Counted from the first letter of the stretch, positions 6,519-13,135 are shown. The stretch: 13,534 nucleotides of DNA from CAZRNB01 sp964601355 (GCA_964601355.1 CAZRNB010000084.1:1-13534), one strand, 5' to 3'. Translations and numbers: made by a program. The notes: generated by a model not told the origin, from the sequence alone.

Positions 6519-8372
6519 TTATTGACCTCCATTTCTGTCTGCGGTCATCTTGTCGGAGCTATATAGAGCAGCATCTGAACCACCATAAACGAATCGCATC
6601 TGTCCCACGTTCGGAATCCACCGCAGCGAAGCGATGGCATGCAGTATTCTCATTAGTCCGCCCTGGGCGGGCTGCCCCGCTGACGCGGGCTTGCAGAGAA
6701 ATGTTTTCAGACTTTCCGGCCAGGGAAATTCAAATCCGCTGGGCCAATAGACAAATAGTGCCTTGCCGATCAGGTAATCACGCGGCACAATACCTTTGCG
6801 GTAAAACCGTCCATTATTCGCCACGCCTCGTGTATCCCACCATCTACCGTCTTCGCTATTGGGACTGTTGTCACCAAGCACGAAAAATTCATCTTTTGCA
6901 AGAGTAAAAGGATTACCTTCAGTTGCCCTGCCTACGTCGGCACCGTTGGCGGTTTTTTCAGCAGTATAATGAATATCTCTAAAAATCGCTATATGTGACA
7001 GTGCCAGCCTGCCGGCTCCAAAAATTTTAACCCACGGCTCATTTTCCGCCCCCGCAGCTTCTTGCGAAGCAAGAGCGGGGGCATCTATCTTTCTGGCTCC
7101 AGCATCATCCGGCCCCATTCCCAAATCGTAAGACAAATTTTCACTGCCGTATTCAAAAATCAGCGTATGGTCAACATTAGCAAATTTGACAAGGACAGGT
7201 TTATTCCCGGCCGGCTGACGAATTGGTTTACGCTTTAATTCCGTAAGCTGTTTATCCTGTCCTACTTTTGCAATGACCATCTCACCGGTCGAATTGACCC
7301 ATGCACTATAATTGGTTTGATACTTGCTGAGAGTTATACCAATACATCCGTCGTTTGTGCCTGCGTCAGCATAAAAACGCACCATAAGGTCACTGCATTC
7401 CGGCATATCTTCCTGCCTTCTGATATCGACATCGTTATAAGAATATACAGCCCTGAAGTCTTTACCATTCGGCGTGTCATAAAACACAGTATTGATTTGG
7501 TCGGCAGGACTATCCAGATACAGCAGAGCAGGATTATCTTTGTTATCGATTATCCATTTAGAACCTGTGCTGTTTTTGAACGGCTGCTGCCAGAAGTGGC
7601 CATTAAAGGATTCTTCCCGCGGCCGAACAGGCTGATAATCATGATCATAAACAAGCGTCCACAGTTCATCCTGAACATTAGGGGGTTTTCGGCTGATTCT
7701 ATCGTTTATATAGATATCGCCGTCAATAATTTCAATTTTCTCTTCCGGCAGACCGATCAGCCGTTTAATGTAATTTTCCGTGGGGTTCAAAGGATTTTTG
7801 AATACGATTATATCCCACCGTTTAGGTTCGACAAACTGGTAGATACATTTTAAGACAAGAATACGGTCCCCGTTTGCTACCGGCATACTCTTCCTGGCAG
7901 ACCGGTCATATCCCTGCTCATAACTACAGCTTGGGCAGCGAGTGTGAGGCAGCTCGACATTGCCGAAGGGGACGGTATCCTGCTTCAATCTATATCTGTC
8001 CGGATAGTCGAACACATACATACACTGGGGGCAGCGCATATTTCTCCCCCGCACGAAGTTAATTCCACCTATATACCCGCAGTGAGGGCAGAAGATGTAT
8101 GCTTCCGGCGAAAAACCATGGCCATATTTATATCCGCATTGTTCGCAGCATAACCGAAAGTGGGCCCCCTTAAGTGTATCAGCCATGCTTCCGGTTGGTA
8201 TGCGGAACGCCTCCATTATGAACGCCCGGAAGACAAAGGCCAATATAAAAGCAGTTATCAGCCACTCGAAGGTATTTGCAATTTCCAGCGCTATATCTCT
8301 TCTTTTTCGAGCAGCTTCGCCTGATTCGGCTTTTTTATTTTTATCCACAGACATAAGTGCTATCTCTGTCAT
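6519..8372 (-). CDS. lepB: Signal peptidase I with zinc-ribbon and large inserted region
   Basis: This membrane serine protease cuts signal peptides from exported proteins. There is one membrane segment at about 37-54, then the catalytic serine S62 in PTGSM. NGDRILV (167-173) and RWDIIVFKNP (185-194) lead to catalytic lysine K203 in YIKRLIGLPEE. Box E is GDNSPNSEDGR (500-510). At 617 residues it is roughly twice the usual length. Between serine and lysine are four CxxC-type pairs (C76/C79, C95/C98, C114/C117, C146/C149), which suggest two zinc ribbons. Residues about 230-485 before box E look beta-rich, somewhat like LamG or DUF1080 sandwiches (SDLMVRFYAD, LSHIAIFRDIHYT). A long tail follows. 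Two palindromic repeats lie in frame (residues 431-442 and about 561-573). M7 is an alternative start. No well-placed Shine-Dalgarno is seen: AGGAG lies 20 bases upstream. It is first in a pair with the rhamnosidase. Confidence 0.92.
   Translation of the reverse strand: MTEIALMSVDKNKKAESGEAARKRRDIALEIANTFEWLITAFILAFVFRAFIMEAFRIPTGSMADTLKGAHFRLCCEQCGYKYGHGFSPEAYIFCPHCGYIGGINFVRGRNMRCPQCMYVFDYPDRYRLKQDTVPFGNVELPHTRCPSCSYEQGYDRSARKSMPVANGDRILVLKCIYQFVEPKRWDIIVFKNPLNPTENYIKRLIGLPEEKIEIIDGDIYINDRISRKPPNVQDELWTLVYDHDYQPVRPREESFNGHFWQQPFKNSTGSKWIIDNKDNPALLYLDSPADQINTVFYDTPNGKDFRAVYSYNDVDIRRQEDMPECSDLMVRFYADAGTNDGCIGITLSKYQTNYSAWVNSTGEMVIAKVGQDKQLTELKRKPIRQPAGNKPVLVKFANVDHTLIFEYGSENLSYDLGMGPDDAGARKIDAPALASQEAAGAENEPWVKIFGAGRLALSHIAIFRDIHYTAEKTANGADVGRATEGNPFTLAKDEFFVLGDNSPNSEDGRWWDTRGVANNGRFYRKGIVPRDYLIGKALFVYWPSGFEFPWPESLKTFLCKPASAGQPAQGGLMRILHAIASLRWIPNVGQMRFVYGGSDAALYSSDKMTADRNGGQ
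6658..6689. repeat. Paired palindromes in the signal peptidase tail
   Basis: CCGCCC-T-GGGCGG (6658-6670) is followed closely by CCCGC-TGAC-GCGGG (6676-6689). Read on the coding strand they give the KPASAGQPAQGG stretch after the last conserved block. Composition and structure differ from the surrounding codons, which suggests an in-frame repeat insertion. Confidence 0.6.
7048..7082. repeat. 35-bp inverted repeat inside the signal peptidase insert
   Basis: GCCCCCGC (7048-7055) pairs with GCGGGGGC (7075-7082), and CTTGC-GAA-GCAAG (7061-7073) lies between. It encodes APALASQEAAGA (about residues 431-442), a low-complexity stretch between beta-rich segments. This GC-rich palindrome in an AT-richer gene looks like an in-frame insertion. 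Confidence 0.65.
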
Positions 8373-8375
8373 AAG

Positions 8376-8445
8376 GCCGGTTTATATGTTGGCTCCTGAT
8401 GCCTGACTCCGAAAGGAGTCCTTTGGACAACAACATATAACCGGC
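8376..8445. repeat. Long hairpin immediately upstream of the signal peptidase gene
   Basis: Arms at 8376-8391 and 8431-8445 pair over 15 bp with one bulged base. The loop holds a second hairpin, GACTCC-GAAA-GGAGTC (8405-8420). On the minus strand the structure ends three bases before the peptidase ATG and encloses an AGGAG. On the plus strand it is followed by TTTTT (8446-8450), so it could act as a terminator of plus-strand transcription. It is either a regulatory leader or another dispersed palindrome. Confidence 0.65.
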
Positions 8446-8722
8446 TTTTTGCACCGGGAAAAATAATATTCAACTTATCTTAACGCTCACCATCATTAAA
8501 TTGAGAAAAATAAGGATTTTCATTATGACTACAAGTCTTCTACCGGTCAATAGACTATCTGTTTGTTTTCCAACAAAACTTGGGCATATCACCTGTTTAT
8601 GTCTATATTCAGGATTATTCTCTCAAAGTGATTGTTTATACGGACAGACAAAGTTAAACTCGCATCATTGTTTTAAAACTGTGAGATTTTTTACAATCTG
8701 AAATTTTTTGAGTAAAAATTTC
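8446..8722. other. AT-rich gap without a convincing gene
   Basis: A short reading frame (ATG at 8525, stop ending at 8701, 58 residues) has AAGGA 8 bases before its ATG. It shows no domain, no biased composition and no sensible neighbour, so I do not call it a gene. No tRNA or known RNA structure is recognised. Confidence 0.4.
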
Positions 8723-8751
8723 TTGCCGTCTCGAAGTCTTTGTTGTATAGT
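8723..8751 (+). promoter_or_regulatory. Candidate sigma70 promoter, distal to the HU gene
   Basis: TTGCCG (8723-8728), a 17-bp spacer, then TATAGT (8746-8751): four of six and five of six consensus matches. A transcript from here would carry a leader of about 218 bases before the HU gene, or make a separate short RNA. A weak 7-bp pair, AATTCTC (8774-8780) and GAGAATT (8804-8810), lies in that leader. Confidence 0.4.
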
Positions 8752-8878
8752 ACCTTGCAGTAGATGAAAGTTTAATTCTCCTGGCTGCTTATTCAGATAA
8801 CAAGAGAATTTAGCATCCAGAGTACCGTTAAATAGATATTCTTCGGCCAGGACGGCAGTGGAAGTACGTTATAAACTA

Positions 8879-8907
8879 TTGGATAACAAATAAGGATGTT
8901 GTATAAT
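8879..8907 (+). promoter_or_regulatory. Candidate proximal promoter of the HU gene
   Basis: TATAAT (8902-8907) is a perfect -10 hexamer. The -35 at 17-bp spacing, TTGGAT (8879-8884), matches only three of six. Start would be near 8914, about 60 bases before the HU ATG. Confidence 0.45.
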
Positions 8908-8975
8908 ATAACAGCTTTGTTAATATAACAGGGTTCTAATTTCTCAATCGCTCTTTTCCTGAAATGAGGTAGCCT

Positions 8976-9290
8976 ATGGCAACAATTACAAAGAAAGAAC
9001 TTATCGATCGGATTGCGGAACGCACTCAAGCAAAGAGAGTTACGGTCAAGCGAATCATTCAAACATTTCTTGACGAGATAACAAAAGAGCTCTGCGATAA
9101 TAACAATCGTCTTGAGTTCAGGGACTTTGGCGTCTTCGAGACCAGGACAAGGGCTTCGAGAGTTGCGCAGAATCCCAAAACTCTCGAACGTGTTGATGTC
9201 CCCGCAAAGCGAACGGTGAAGTTTAAGATGGGGCGGCTGATGAGAGAGAATCTTTGTGTTTCCACTCCTGAACCGTCGGATGCGAAATAA
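8976..9290 (+). CDS. HU/IHF-family DNA-binding protein
   Basis: This is a small nucleoid protein that bends DNA as a dimer. The family helices are at residues 5-40 (TKKELIDRIAERT, VKRIIQTFLDEITKEL). LEFRDFGVFETR (46-57) forms the beta saddle, and the flexible arm carries the DNA-intercalating proline P67 in AQNPKT. RTVKFKMGRLMRE (79-91) closes the fold. The 104-residue length is typical with a short polar tail (STPEPSDAK). The start is clear: GAGG at 8966-8969 lies 6 bases before the ATG. It is probably transcribed alone from the promoters upstream. HU cannot be separated from an IHF-like paralogue by sequence alone. Confidence 0.95.
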   Translation: MATITKKELIDRIAERTQAKRVTVKRIIQTFLDEITKELCDNNNRLEFRDFGVFETRTRASRVAQNPKTLERVDVPAKRTVKFKMGRLMRENLCVSTPEPSDAK

Positions 9291-9565
9291 TTATTCCATA
9301 ATAAATACGCCTTGAGTCTCTTGGTTATAAATCATCCGGCTTGAGCGGGATGGCATCAGCTTATGTGCTTTATATGATCCATCGTTAAAAAAGAAATCGG
9401 AGGTGGGCTTGCCAATTCCACGTTCTCCGTCCGCAACATGAAATTCTCCATGAGGACTTTTCGTTTTTGATGCAAAATAGCATTTATCTTATCAGTTTAT
9501 ACTTTTTACTTGCACATTGAGATAATTTCTGGTATTTGTTGTATTGTATTTACTAATGTTTTTGA
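9291..9565. other. Gap between the HU and HNH genes
   Basis: No gene is called. A strong GGAGGT (9399-9404) sits 4 bases before a TTG (9409) that opens a 10-codon frame, MPIPRSPSAT, ending at 9441. It could be a leader peptide or chance. No convincing promoter pair or terminator is seen for either neighbour. Confidence 0.35.
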
Positions 9566-10210
9566 TTGCAGGTTATGTTTGCTTCTGAGGTCAAATCCGG
9601 GCTGGACTGTAATGTTCTCGTGCTGAACAAGCACTATATGGCTATCCGCATAGTTGGAGCCAGGCGGGCCTTTTCATTGCTTTTTCGTGACCTTGCTGAG
9701 GTTGTCTCTTTCGAGGAAGGCAAATATTACAACTACGATTTCCAGGGCTGGTGCGAGGTAAGCCAATTCAAGCGCGATTTCGAGCCTGACGGATACGACT
9801 GGGTCTCTACGGTCAACCTTCATATTGCAGTGCCGCGTATTATTCGGCTGCTGTTCTACGACCGGCTGCCGCGAACAGACGTCAAATTCAATCGGCGGAA
9901 CATCTTCGCTCGCGACAGGAATCGTTGTCAATATTGTGGCAAACGCTATCGAACCAGCGAGCTGTCACTCGACCATGTTATTCCAAGAAGCGTGGGCGGC
10001 AAAGCGGTCTGGGAAAATATCGTATGCGCCTGCGCTGAGTGCAACGTCAAAAAAGGCGGCCGAACTCCAAAAGAAGCTGGAATAACGCTTATCCAGAAAC
10101 CCAGCAAACCAAAACACAATCCTCTCGTGCACATCCATCTCGGCGAGCAACGCTACCGAAGCTGGCAGCAGTTCCTCGACCACGCATACTGGTCGGTCGA
10201 GTTGAAATAA
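9566..10210 (+). CDS. HNH endonuclease family protein
   Basis: The 214-residue protein has a C-terminal-half HNH fold with a treble-clef zinc site: C121/C124 (CQYC) and C156/C159 (CAEC). The catalytic-type residues are D136-H137 (LSLDHVIPRS), N151 and N160. The N-terminal 110 residues (NVLVLNKHYMAIRIVGARRAFSLLF to VPRIIRLLFYD) match the layout of a widespread stand-alone HNH family that often sits in housekeeping regions. It is not obviously part of a restriction system or prophage: no methylase, integrase or phage gene is near. The start is uncertain: TTG at 9566 or the in-frame ATG at 9575, neither with a well-spaced Shine-Dalgarno. The biological target is unknown. Confidence 0.9.
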   Translation: MQVMFASEVKSGLDCNVLVLNKHYMAIRIVGARRAFSLLFRDLAEVVSFEEGKYYNYDFQGWCEVSQFKRDFEPDGYDWVSTVNLHIAVPRIIRLLFYDRLPRTDVKFNRRNIFARDRNRCQYCGKRYRTSELSLDHVIPRSVGGKAVWENIVCACAECNVKKGGRTPKEAGITLIQKPSKPKHNPLVHIHLGEQRYRSWQQFLDHAYWSVELK

Positions 10211-10560
10211 TCTGTGACTTGCACTCAGACCCTGCCCTGCGCAAAAGTAAGCTTGCCCTGAGCGCAGCCGAAGGGTCGAAGGGTTTAGCCCCCACCCCTG
10301 TGGTGGGGGTCATGTTGTGACTTGAACTCCTCGCTTCGCAAAGGCGAACAGGCCGACAGGCTTGCCCTGAGCACAGCCGAAGGGTCGAAGAGCTCATAAC
10401 TGTTAAGGCTTTGGCCCTGTCTGAACAGCACACCCCGACCGCAAGCACAGTTCAGGGATCGGGGAATCTGACCCCTGAGCCCTGACCCCTGGCCCCTGAC
10501 CCCTGTATAGACAATGCTTACCGGCCCGGAAAGAAAATCACCGAAACGGCAAATTCGCGA
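10211..10560. repeat. Repeat cluster downstream of the HNH gene
   Basis: Two 31-bp copies of one repeat lie at 10251-10281 and 10360-10390, identical but for one base (10264 versus 10373). Between them is a GC-rich hairpin, CCCCCACC (10289-10296) and GGTGGGGG (10302-10309). CTGACCCCTG recurs at 10468, 10482 and 10496 with a 14-bp period. No gene is seen. The types resemble short dispersed repeats that are common in repeat-rich environmental genomes. Confidence 0.8.
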
Positions 10561-10590
10561 TTGATTTCCGTCCGGCGAGTGCTATATTAT
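10561..10590 (+). promoter_or_regulatory. Candidate promoter of the ABC exporter genes
   Basis: TTGATT (10561-10566) is followed by TATATTAT (10583-10590), which offers TATATT at 16 bp or TATTAT at 18 bp. Each matches five of six -10 bases, and the -35 matches four of six. The resulting leader of about 180 bases would contain the hairpin at 10652-10671 and the palindrome at 10706-10745. Confidence 0.4.
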
Positions 10591-10651
10591 GCTCATAGTT
10601 TTCATGGACTTGGCCATGCCTTTCGGCATTGATATTCCACGAGTTTTGTAG

Positions 10652-10671
10652 GGTGGGGTCGCAACCCCACC
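10652..10671. repeat. GC-rich tetraloop hairpin
   Basis: GGTGGGGT (10652-10659), loop CGCA, ACCCCACC (10664-10671): a perfect 8-bp stem. No T-tract follows, so it is more likely a dispersed palindromic repeat than a terminator. Confidence 0.7.
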
Positions 10672-10705
10672 GTTAACCGAGCCGAACCAAAGTTTCGCAG
10701 GCGTC

Positions 10706-10745
10706 TTATCCGCCGCAGGCGGATTAATCCGCCTGCGGCGGATAA
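10706..10745. repeat. Perfect 40-bp palindrome upstream of the ABC genes
   Basis: The two 20-base arms (10706-10725 and 10726-10745) are exact reverse complements around a central TTAA. Each arm itself contains CCGCC/GGCGG. The palindrome ends 27 bases before the ATPase start. The outer sequence on both sides recurs at 13444-13483, where the middle is a simple hairpin, so this copy may be a back-to-back duplication of that element. Confidence 0.9.
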
Positions 10746-10772
10746 ATATGGGAAATGTCGAATTATTAAAAT

Positions 10773-11579
10773 ATGGAATCGGAAACTATTATTTCTGTTC
10801 AAGATCTTACCAAAGAATTTGGCGACCTCAAGGCTGTTGATCATATTTCCTTTGTCGTAAACAAAGGTGAGGTATTTGCTTTTCTTGGTCCAAATGGCGC
10901 GGGCAAGAGCACCACTATTAAAATGCTTATCACTCTACTTAAGCCCACTAACGGTGGTGGCACTATCGATGGCCATAATTTCGTTTCAAATCCATCCGAT
11001 GTCCGTCGATCTATTGGCTATGTGCCGCAACTTATTTCCGTTGACGGCACTCTGACGGCATACGAGAACCTGATGCTTATGGCTCGCTTGTATGATGTTC
11101 CGGCTCGGTATCTAAATAGCCGAGTGGAAGAAGTCCTCTCATTCCTTAAATTAGAGAAGCACGCTAATTCGCTGGTGCGTACATTCTCCGGTGGCATGAT
11201 CAGAAGACTGGAAATAGGGCAGGCGATTCTTCATCGTCCGAAAGTGCTTTTCTTGGATGAGCCTACTTCGGGTCTTGACCCAGTGGCAAAACAAATTGTC
11301 TGGGAACATCTTATAGAACTTCGTGATCGCTATGGCACGACGATTTTCTTTACCACTCATAATATGGAAGAAGCAGAGGTGGTTTCCAGCCGAGTGGCCA
11401 TCATGGACAGCGGGCGAATTATTGTCCTCGGCACTGTCGATGAGCTGAAACAAAAAACGGGGAGGGAAAACGCCACGCTGGAAGAAGCGTTCATCTTCTT
11501 TAGCGGCAACAGTTTAGAAAAACCGGCTAATTTCAGGGAGATAAAACGGGCGCGGCAAAATGAAAGCAAATTAGGATGA
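10773..11579 (+). CDS. ABC-2 type exporter, ATP-binding protein
   Basis: This is the cytosolic ATPase of an export system, 268 residues. It has Walker A GPNGAGKST (39-47), a Q-loop Q86 in VPQ, signature FSGGM (138-142), Walker B VLFLDEP (158-164) with catalytic E163, D-loop SGLDP (166-170) and switch H196. All are intact. The layout and the C-terminal DELKQKTG, then LEEAFIFFSG, fit the DrrA-like/CcmA-like group for drugs, lipids or polysaccharides. The substrate cannot be read from the sequence. The ATG at 10773 has no Shine-Dalgarno, although no better start exists before the first family motif. The permease follows after 12 bases, so the two are cotranscribed. Confidence 0.95.
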   Translation: MESETIISVQDLTKEFGDLKAVDHISFVVNKGEVFAFLGPNGAGKSTTIKMLITLLKPTNGGGTIDGHNFVSNPSDVRRSIGYVPQLISVDGTLTAYENLMLMARLYDVPARYLNSRVEEVLSFLKLEKHANSLVRTFSGGMIRRLEIGQAILHRPKVLFLDEPTSGLDPVAKQIVWEHLIELRDRYGTTIFFTTHNMEEAEVVSSRVAIMDSGRIIVLGTVDELKQKTGRENATLEEAFIFFSGNSLEKPANFREIKRARQNESKLG

Positions 11580-11591
11580 AAAATTTAATAT

Positions 11592-12368
11592 ATGTTTAAA
11601 TATCTTTTAGAATCCGTTAGAAAAGCCTGTATCATGGCGGAAATGGAGACGCGCAAGCTTTTGCACGATCCGACGGAACTCGTCTCCCGCGCTATACAGC
11701 CCATCTTATGGCTCGGCATCTTTGGCGAGGCCTTAAGCAAAGTCCGGGCCATACCGACTCAGGGAGCGACCTATCTGCAATTCATTACTCCGGGAATTCT
11801 CACTCAATCAGTGACGTTCGTCTCTATATTTTACGGTCTTTACATCATTATGGATAGAGATGCGGGCATCTTGCAGAAATTATTGGTTACGCCTACTCCC
11901 AGGCTGGCATTAGTTTGGGGCAAGATGCTCTCAGCGTCTGTTCGCGGCCTCAGCCAGGTGGTCGTTATTTTTATCTTTGCCTTTATACTTCGGATCAATC
12001 TTCGTATAACTCCCTTCACCATAGCGGGAGTTGTTCTCATAACTGTTTTGGGAGCGGGTTTCTTTACCGGCTTATCAATGATCATTGCTTCCGTTGTGAA
12101 AACAAGGGAAAGATTTATGGGCATAGGTCAAGTCATTACCCTGCCTCTTTTCTTCGCTTCAAATGCCATCTATCCGATAAGTATCATGCCGGACTGGCTC
12201 CAAGTCGTGGCTAGGATAAACCCTTTGAGTTATATGGTGGATGGGCTGCGGGCCTTATTGGTGAGCGGTACAGTCTCCGGCCTTCCGACTGATATAGGAG
12301 TTCTTTTTGTCGCCACGCTTCTTATTTCCGCCATCAGCGCCTATATGTATCCCAAAGTGATAATTTAA
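11592..12368 (+). CDS. ABC-2 type exporter, permease
   Basis: The membrane partner of the ATPase is 258 residues. About six hydrophobic segments are visible: near 33-48, 66-86, 120-137, 143-168, 178-197 and 234-252. The family signature region is NPLSYMVDGLRALL (210-223), preceded by LPLFFASNAIYPISIMPDWL. The cytosolic loop MDRDAGILQKLLVTPTPR (87-104) probably contacts the ATPase. Dimers of this half-size permease form the channel. The nearest Shine-Dalgarno-like AGGA (11573-11576) is 15 bases upstream and overlaps the ATPase end, so translation may be coupled. M15 or M18 are alternative starts. No terminator is seen after the gene. Confidence 0.94.
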   Translation: MFKYLLESVRKACIMAEMETRKLLHDPTELVSRAIQPILWLGIFGEALSKVRAIPTQGATYLQFITPGILTQSVTFVSIFYGLYIIMDRDAGILQKLLVTPTPRLALVWGKMLSASVRGLSQVVVIFIFAFILRINLRITPFTIAGVVLITVLGAGFFTGLSMIIASVVKTRERFMGIGQVITLPLFFASNAIYPISIMPDWLQVVARINPLSYMVDGLRALLVSGTVSGLPTDIGVLFVATLLISAISAYMYPKVII

Positions 12369-12383
12369 TAAGTCAGGGCATTG

Positions 12384-12411
12384 TTGACATAAAATATAGT
12401 ATAATTATAAT
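12384..12411 (+). promoter_or_regulatory. Consensus sigma70 promoter abutting an ATG
   Basis: TTGACA (12384-12389), a 16-bp spacer, then TATAAT (12406-12411) matches all twelve consensus bases. A second overlapping TATAAT is at 12400-12405. The ATG of the following remnant begins directly at 12412. With the first -10 the transcript would start after this ATG. With the second it would start on or near it, giving a leaderless message. It could also drive the RRM gene about 335 bases downstream. Confidence 0.6.
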
Positions 12412-12609
12412 ATGAATAATTTAAACATAGACAAATTAAAAACCGCGATTGTAGTGATAAATCTTCAAAAAGGAATTTTTGGAAGACAAACGGCGCCGCA
12501 CGCCTCGCAAGACGTCGTTATATCCGCCTCAAAAATTGCTGACGCTTTTCGAAAAAATAATATGCCGGTATTTTTTGTCAAAACTGGGGACAGCATACCG
12601 GGGAAATAG
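12412..12609 (+). pseudogene. N-terminal remnant of an isochorismatase-like hydrolase
   Basis: Only 65 residues remain of a family usually 170-200 long. KTAIVVINLQKGIFG, then RQTAPHASQDVV and IADAFRKNNMPVFFVKTGDS, match the start of the fold (first strand, first helix, second strand). The usual catalytic Asp in VIDLQ is Asn here (N17), and the regions holding the catalytic Lys and Cys are gone. The frame ends at a stop at 12607-12609, just before a dispersed repeat (12635-12679), so loss of the 3' two-thirds is probably tied to repeat insertion or deletion. No Shine-Dalgarno is seen. A small expressed protein cannot be excluded, but hydrolase activity is very unlikely. Confidence 0.75.
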
Positions 12610-12634
12610 GGGGTCAGTCCTTGCCATCTTAACG

Positions 12635-12679
12635 ATTGTAATTCGAGGAAGATTTTTATATTATTGTGGAATCGAAAGG
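12635..12679. repeat. Dispersed repeat, copy A
   Basis: These 45 bases match 13234-13278 at 40 positions with no gap (ATTGTA, then TTCGAGGAAGATTTT, ATATTAT, GTGG, GAAAGG). The two copies flank the RRM gene 599 bp apart in the same orientation. It is non-coding in all likelihood. Confidence 0.8.
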
Positions 12680-12746
12680 TCCGGTAAAGGAATTAAATAA
12701 ACATCGGGAGTCCGGTGTAATCTATTTTTCTTGAAAGGAGATTGGA

Positions 12747-13100
12747 ATGAACATTTATGCAGGCAATTTGTCCTCTGACGTTACCGGCGACGATTTACGT
12801 CAGGCTTTTGGAGCATTTGGCCAGGTCGAATCCGCCAATGTTATAACGGACAAGTTTAGCGGTGAATCGAAAGGATTCGGCTTTGTCGAAATGCCTTCAA
12901 AGGAAGAGGCCACAGCGGCTATCGCTGGCATGAACGGCAAAGACATTAAAGGCAAAGCCGTTAGCGTCAACGAGGCAAGGCCGAAGACCGACCGTGGTGG
13001 CGGCGGAGGACGAGGTGGTTATGGCGGCGGCGGTGGTAGAGGCCCAAGAGGCGGCGGCGGTGGCGGCGGTTACGGCGGTGGCGGCGGAAGACGCTACTAA
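12747..13100 (+). CDS. Glycine-rich RRM RNA-binding protein
   Basis: A single RNA-recognition motif spans about residues 1-80, followed by a Gly/Arg/Tyr-rich tail (84-117), 117 residues in all. RNP2 is IYAGNL (3-8) and RNP1 is KGFGFVEM (42-49). The RNA-stacking aromatics Y4, F44 and F46 are present. The tail has RGG-like and GGYGG blocks, which usually add non-specific RNA binding and may favour condensation. Similar proteins occur in cyanobacteria, planctomycetes and other bacteria, often linked to cold or stress. No cold-shock element is visible here. The start is clear: GGAG at 12737-12740 lies 6 bases before the ATG. An intrinsic terminator follows at 13136. The gene is probably monocistronic. 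Confidence 0.95.
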   Translation: MNIYAGNLSSDVTGDDLRQAFGAFGQVESANVITDKFSGESKGFGFVEMPSKEEATAAIAGMNGKDIKGKAVSVNEARPKTDRGGGGGRGGYGGGGGRGPRGGGGGGGYGGGGGRRY

Positions 13101-13135
13101 TAAATCGTCAAATTCAACTATTGCTTAAGTATACA

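Noticed and set aside
7317..7853. 178-residue plus-strand frame opposite the signal peptidase
   Set aside because: It lies antisense to the coding sequence of the peptidase and shows no family features.
8525..8701. 58-residue small ORF with an AAGGA upstream
   Set aside because: No recognisable domain, AT-driven composition and no meaningful context; not called as a gene.
9566..10210. HNH protein as part of a restriction or phage-defence system
   Set aside because: No methylase, helicase, integrase or phage gene is adjacent; the neighbours are HU and an exporter.
10211..10560. Repeat cluster as a CRISPR array
   Set aside because: There are only two 31-bp copies, 109 bp apart with unrelated sequence between; there is no regular repeat-spacer pattern and no cas gene.
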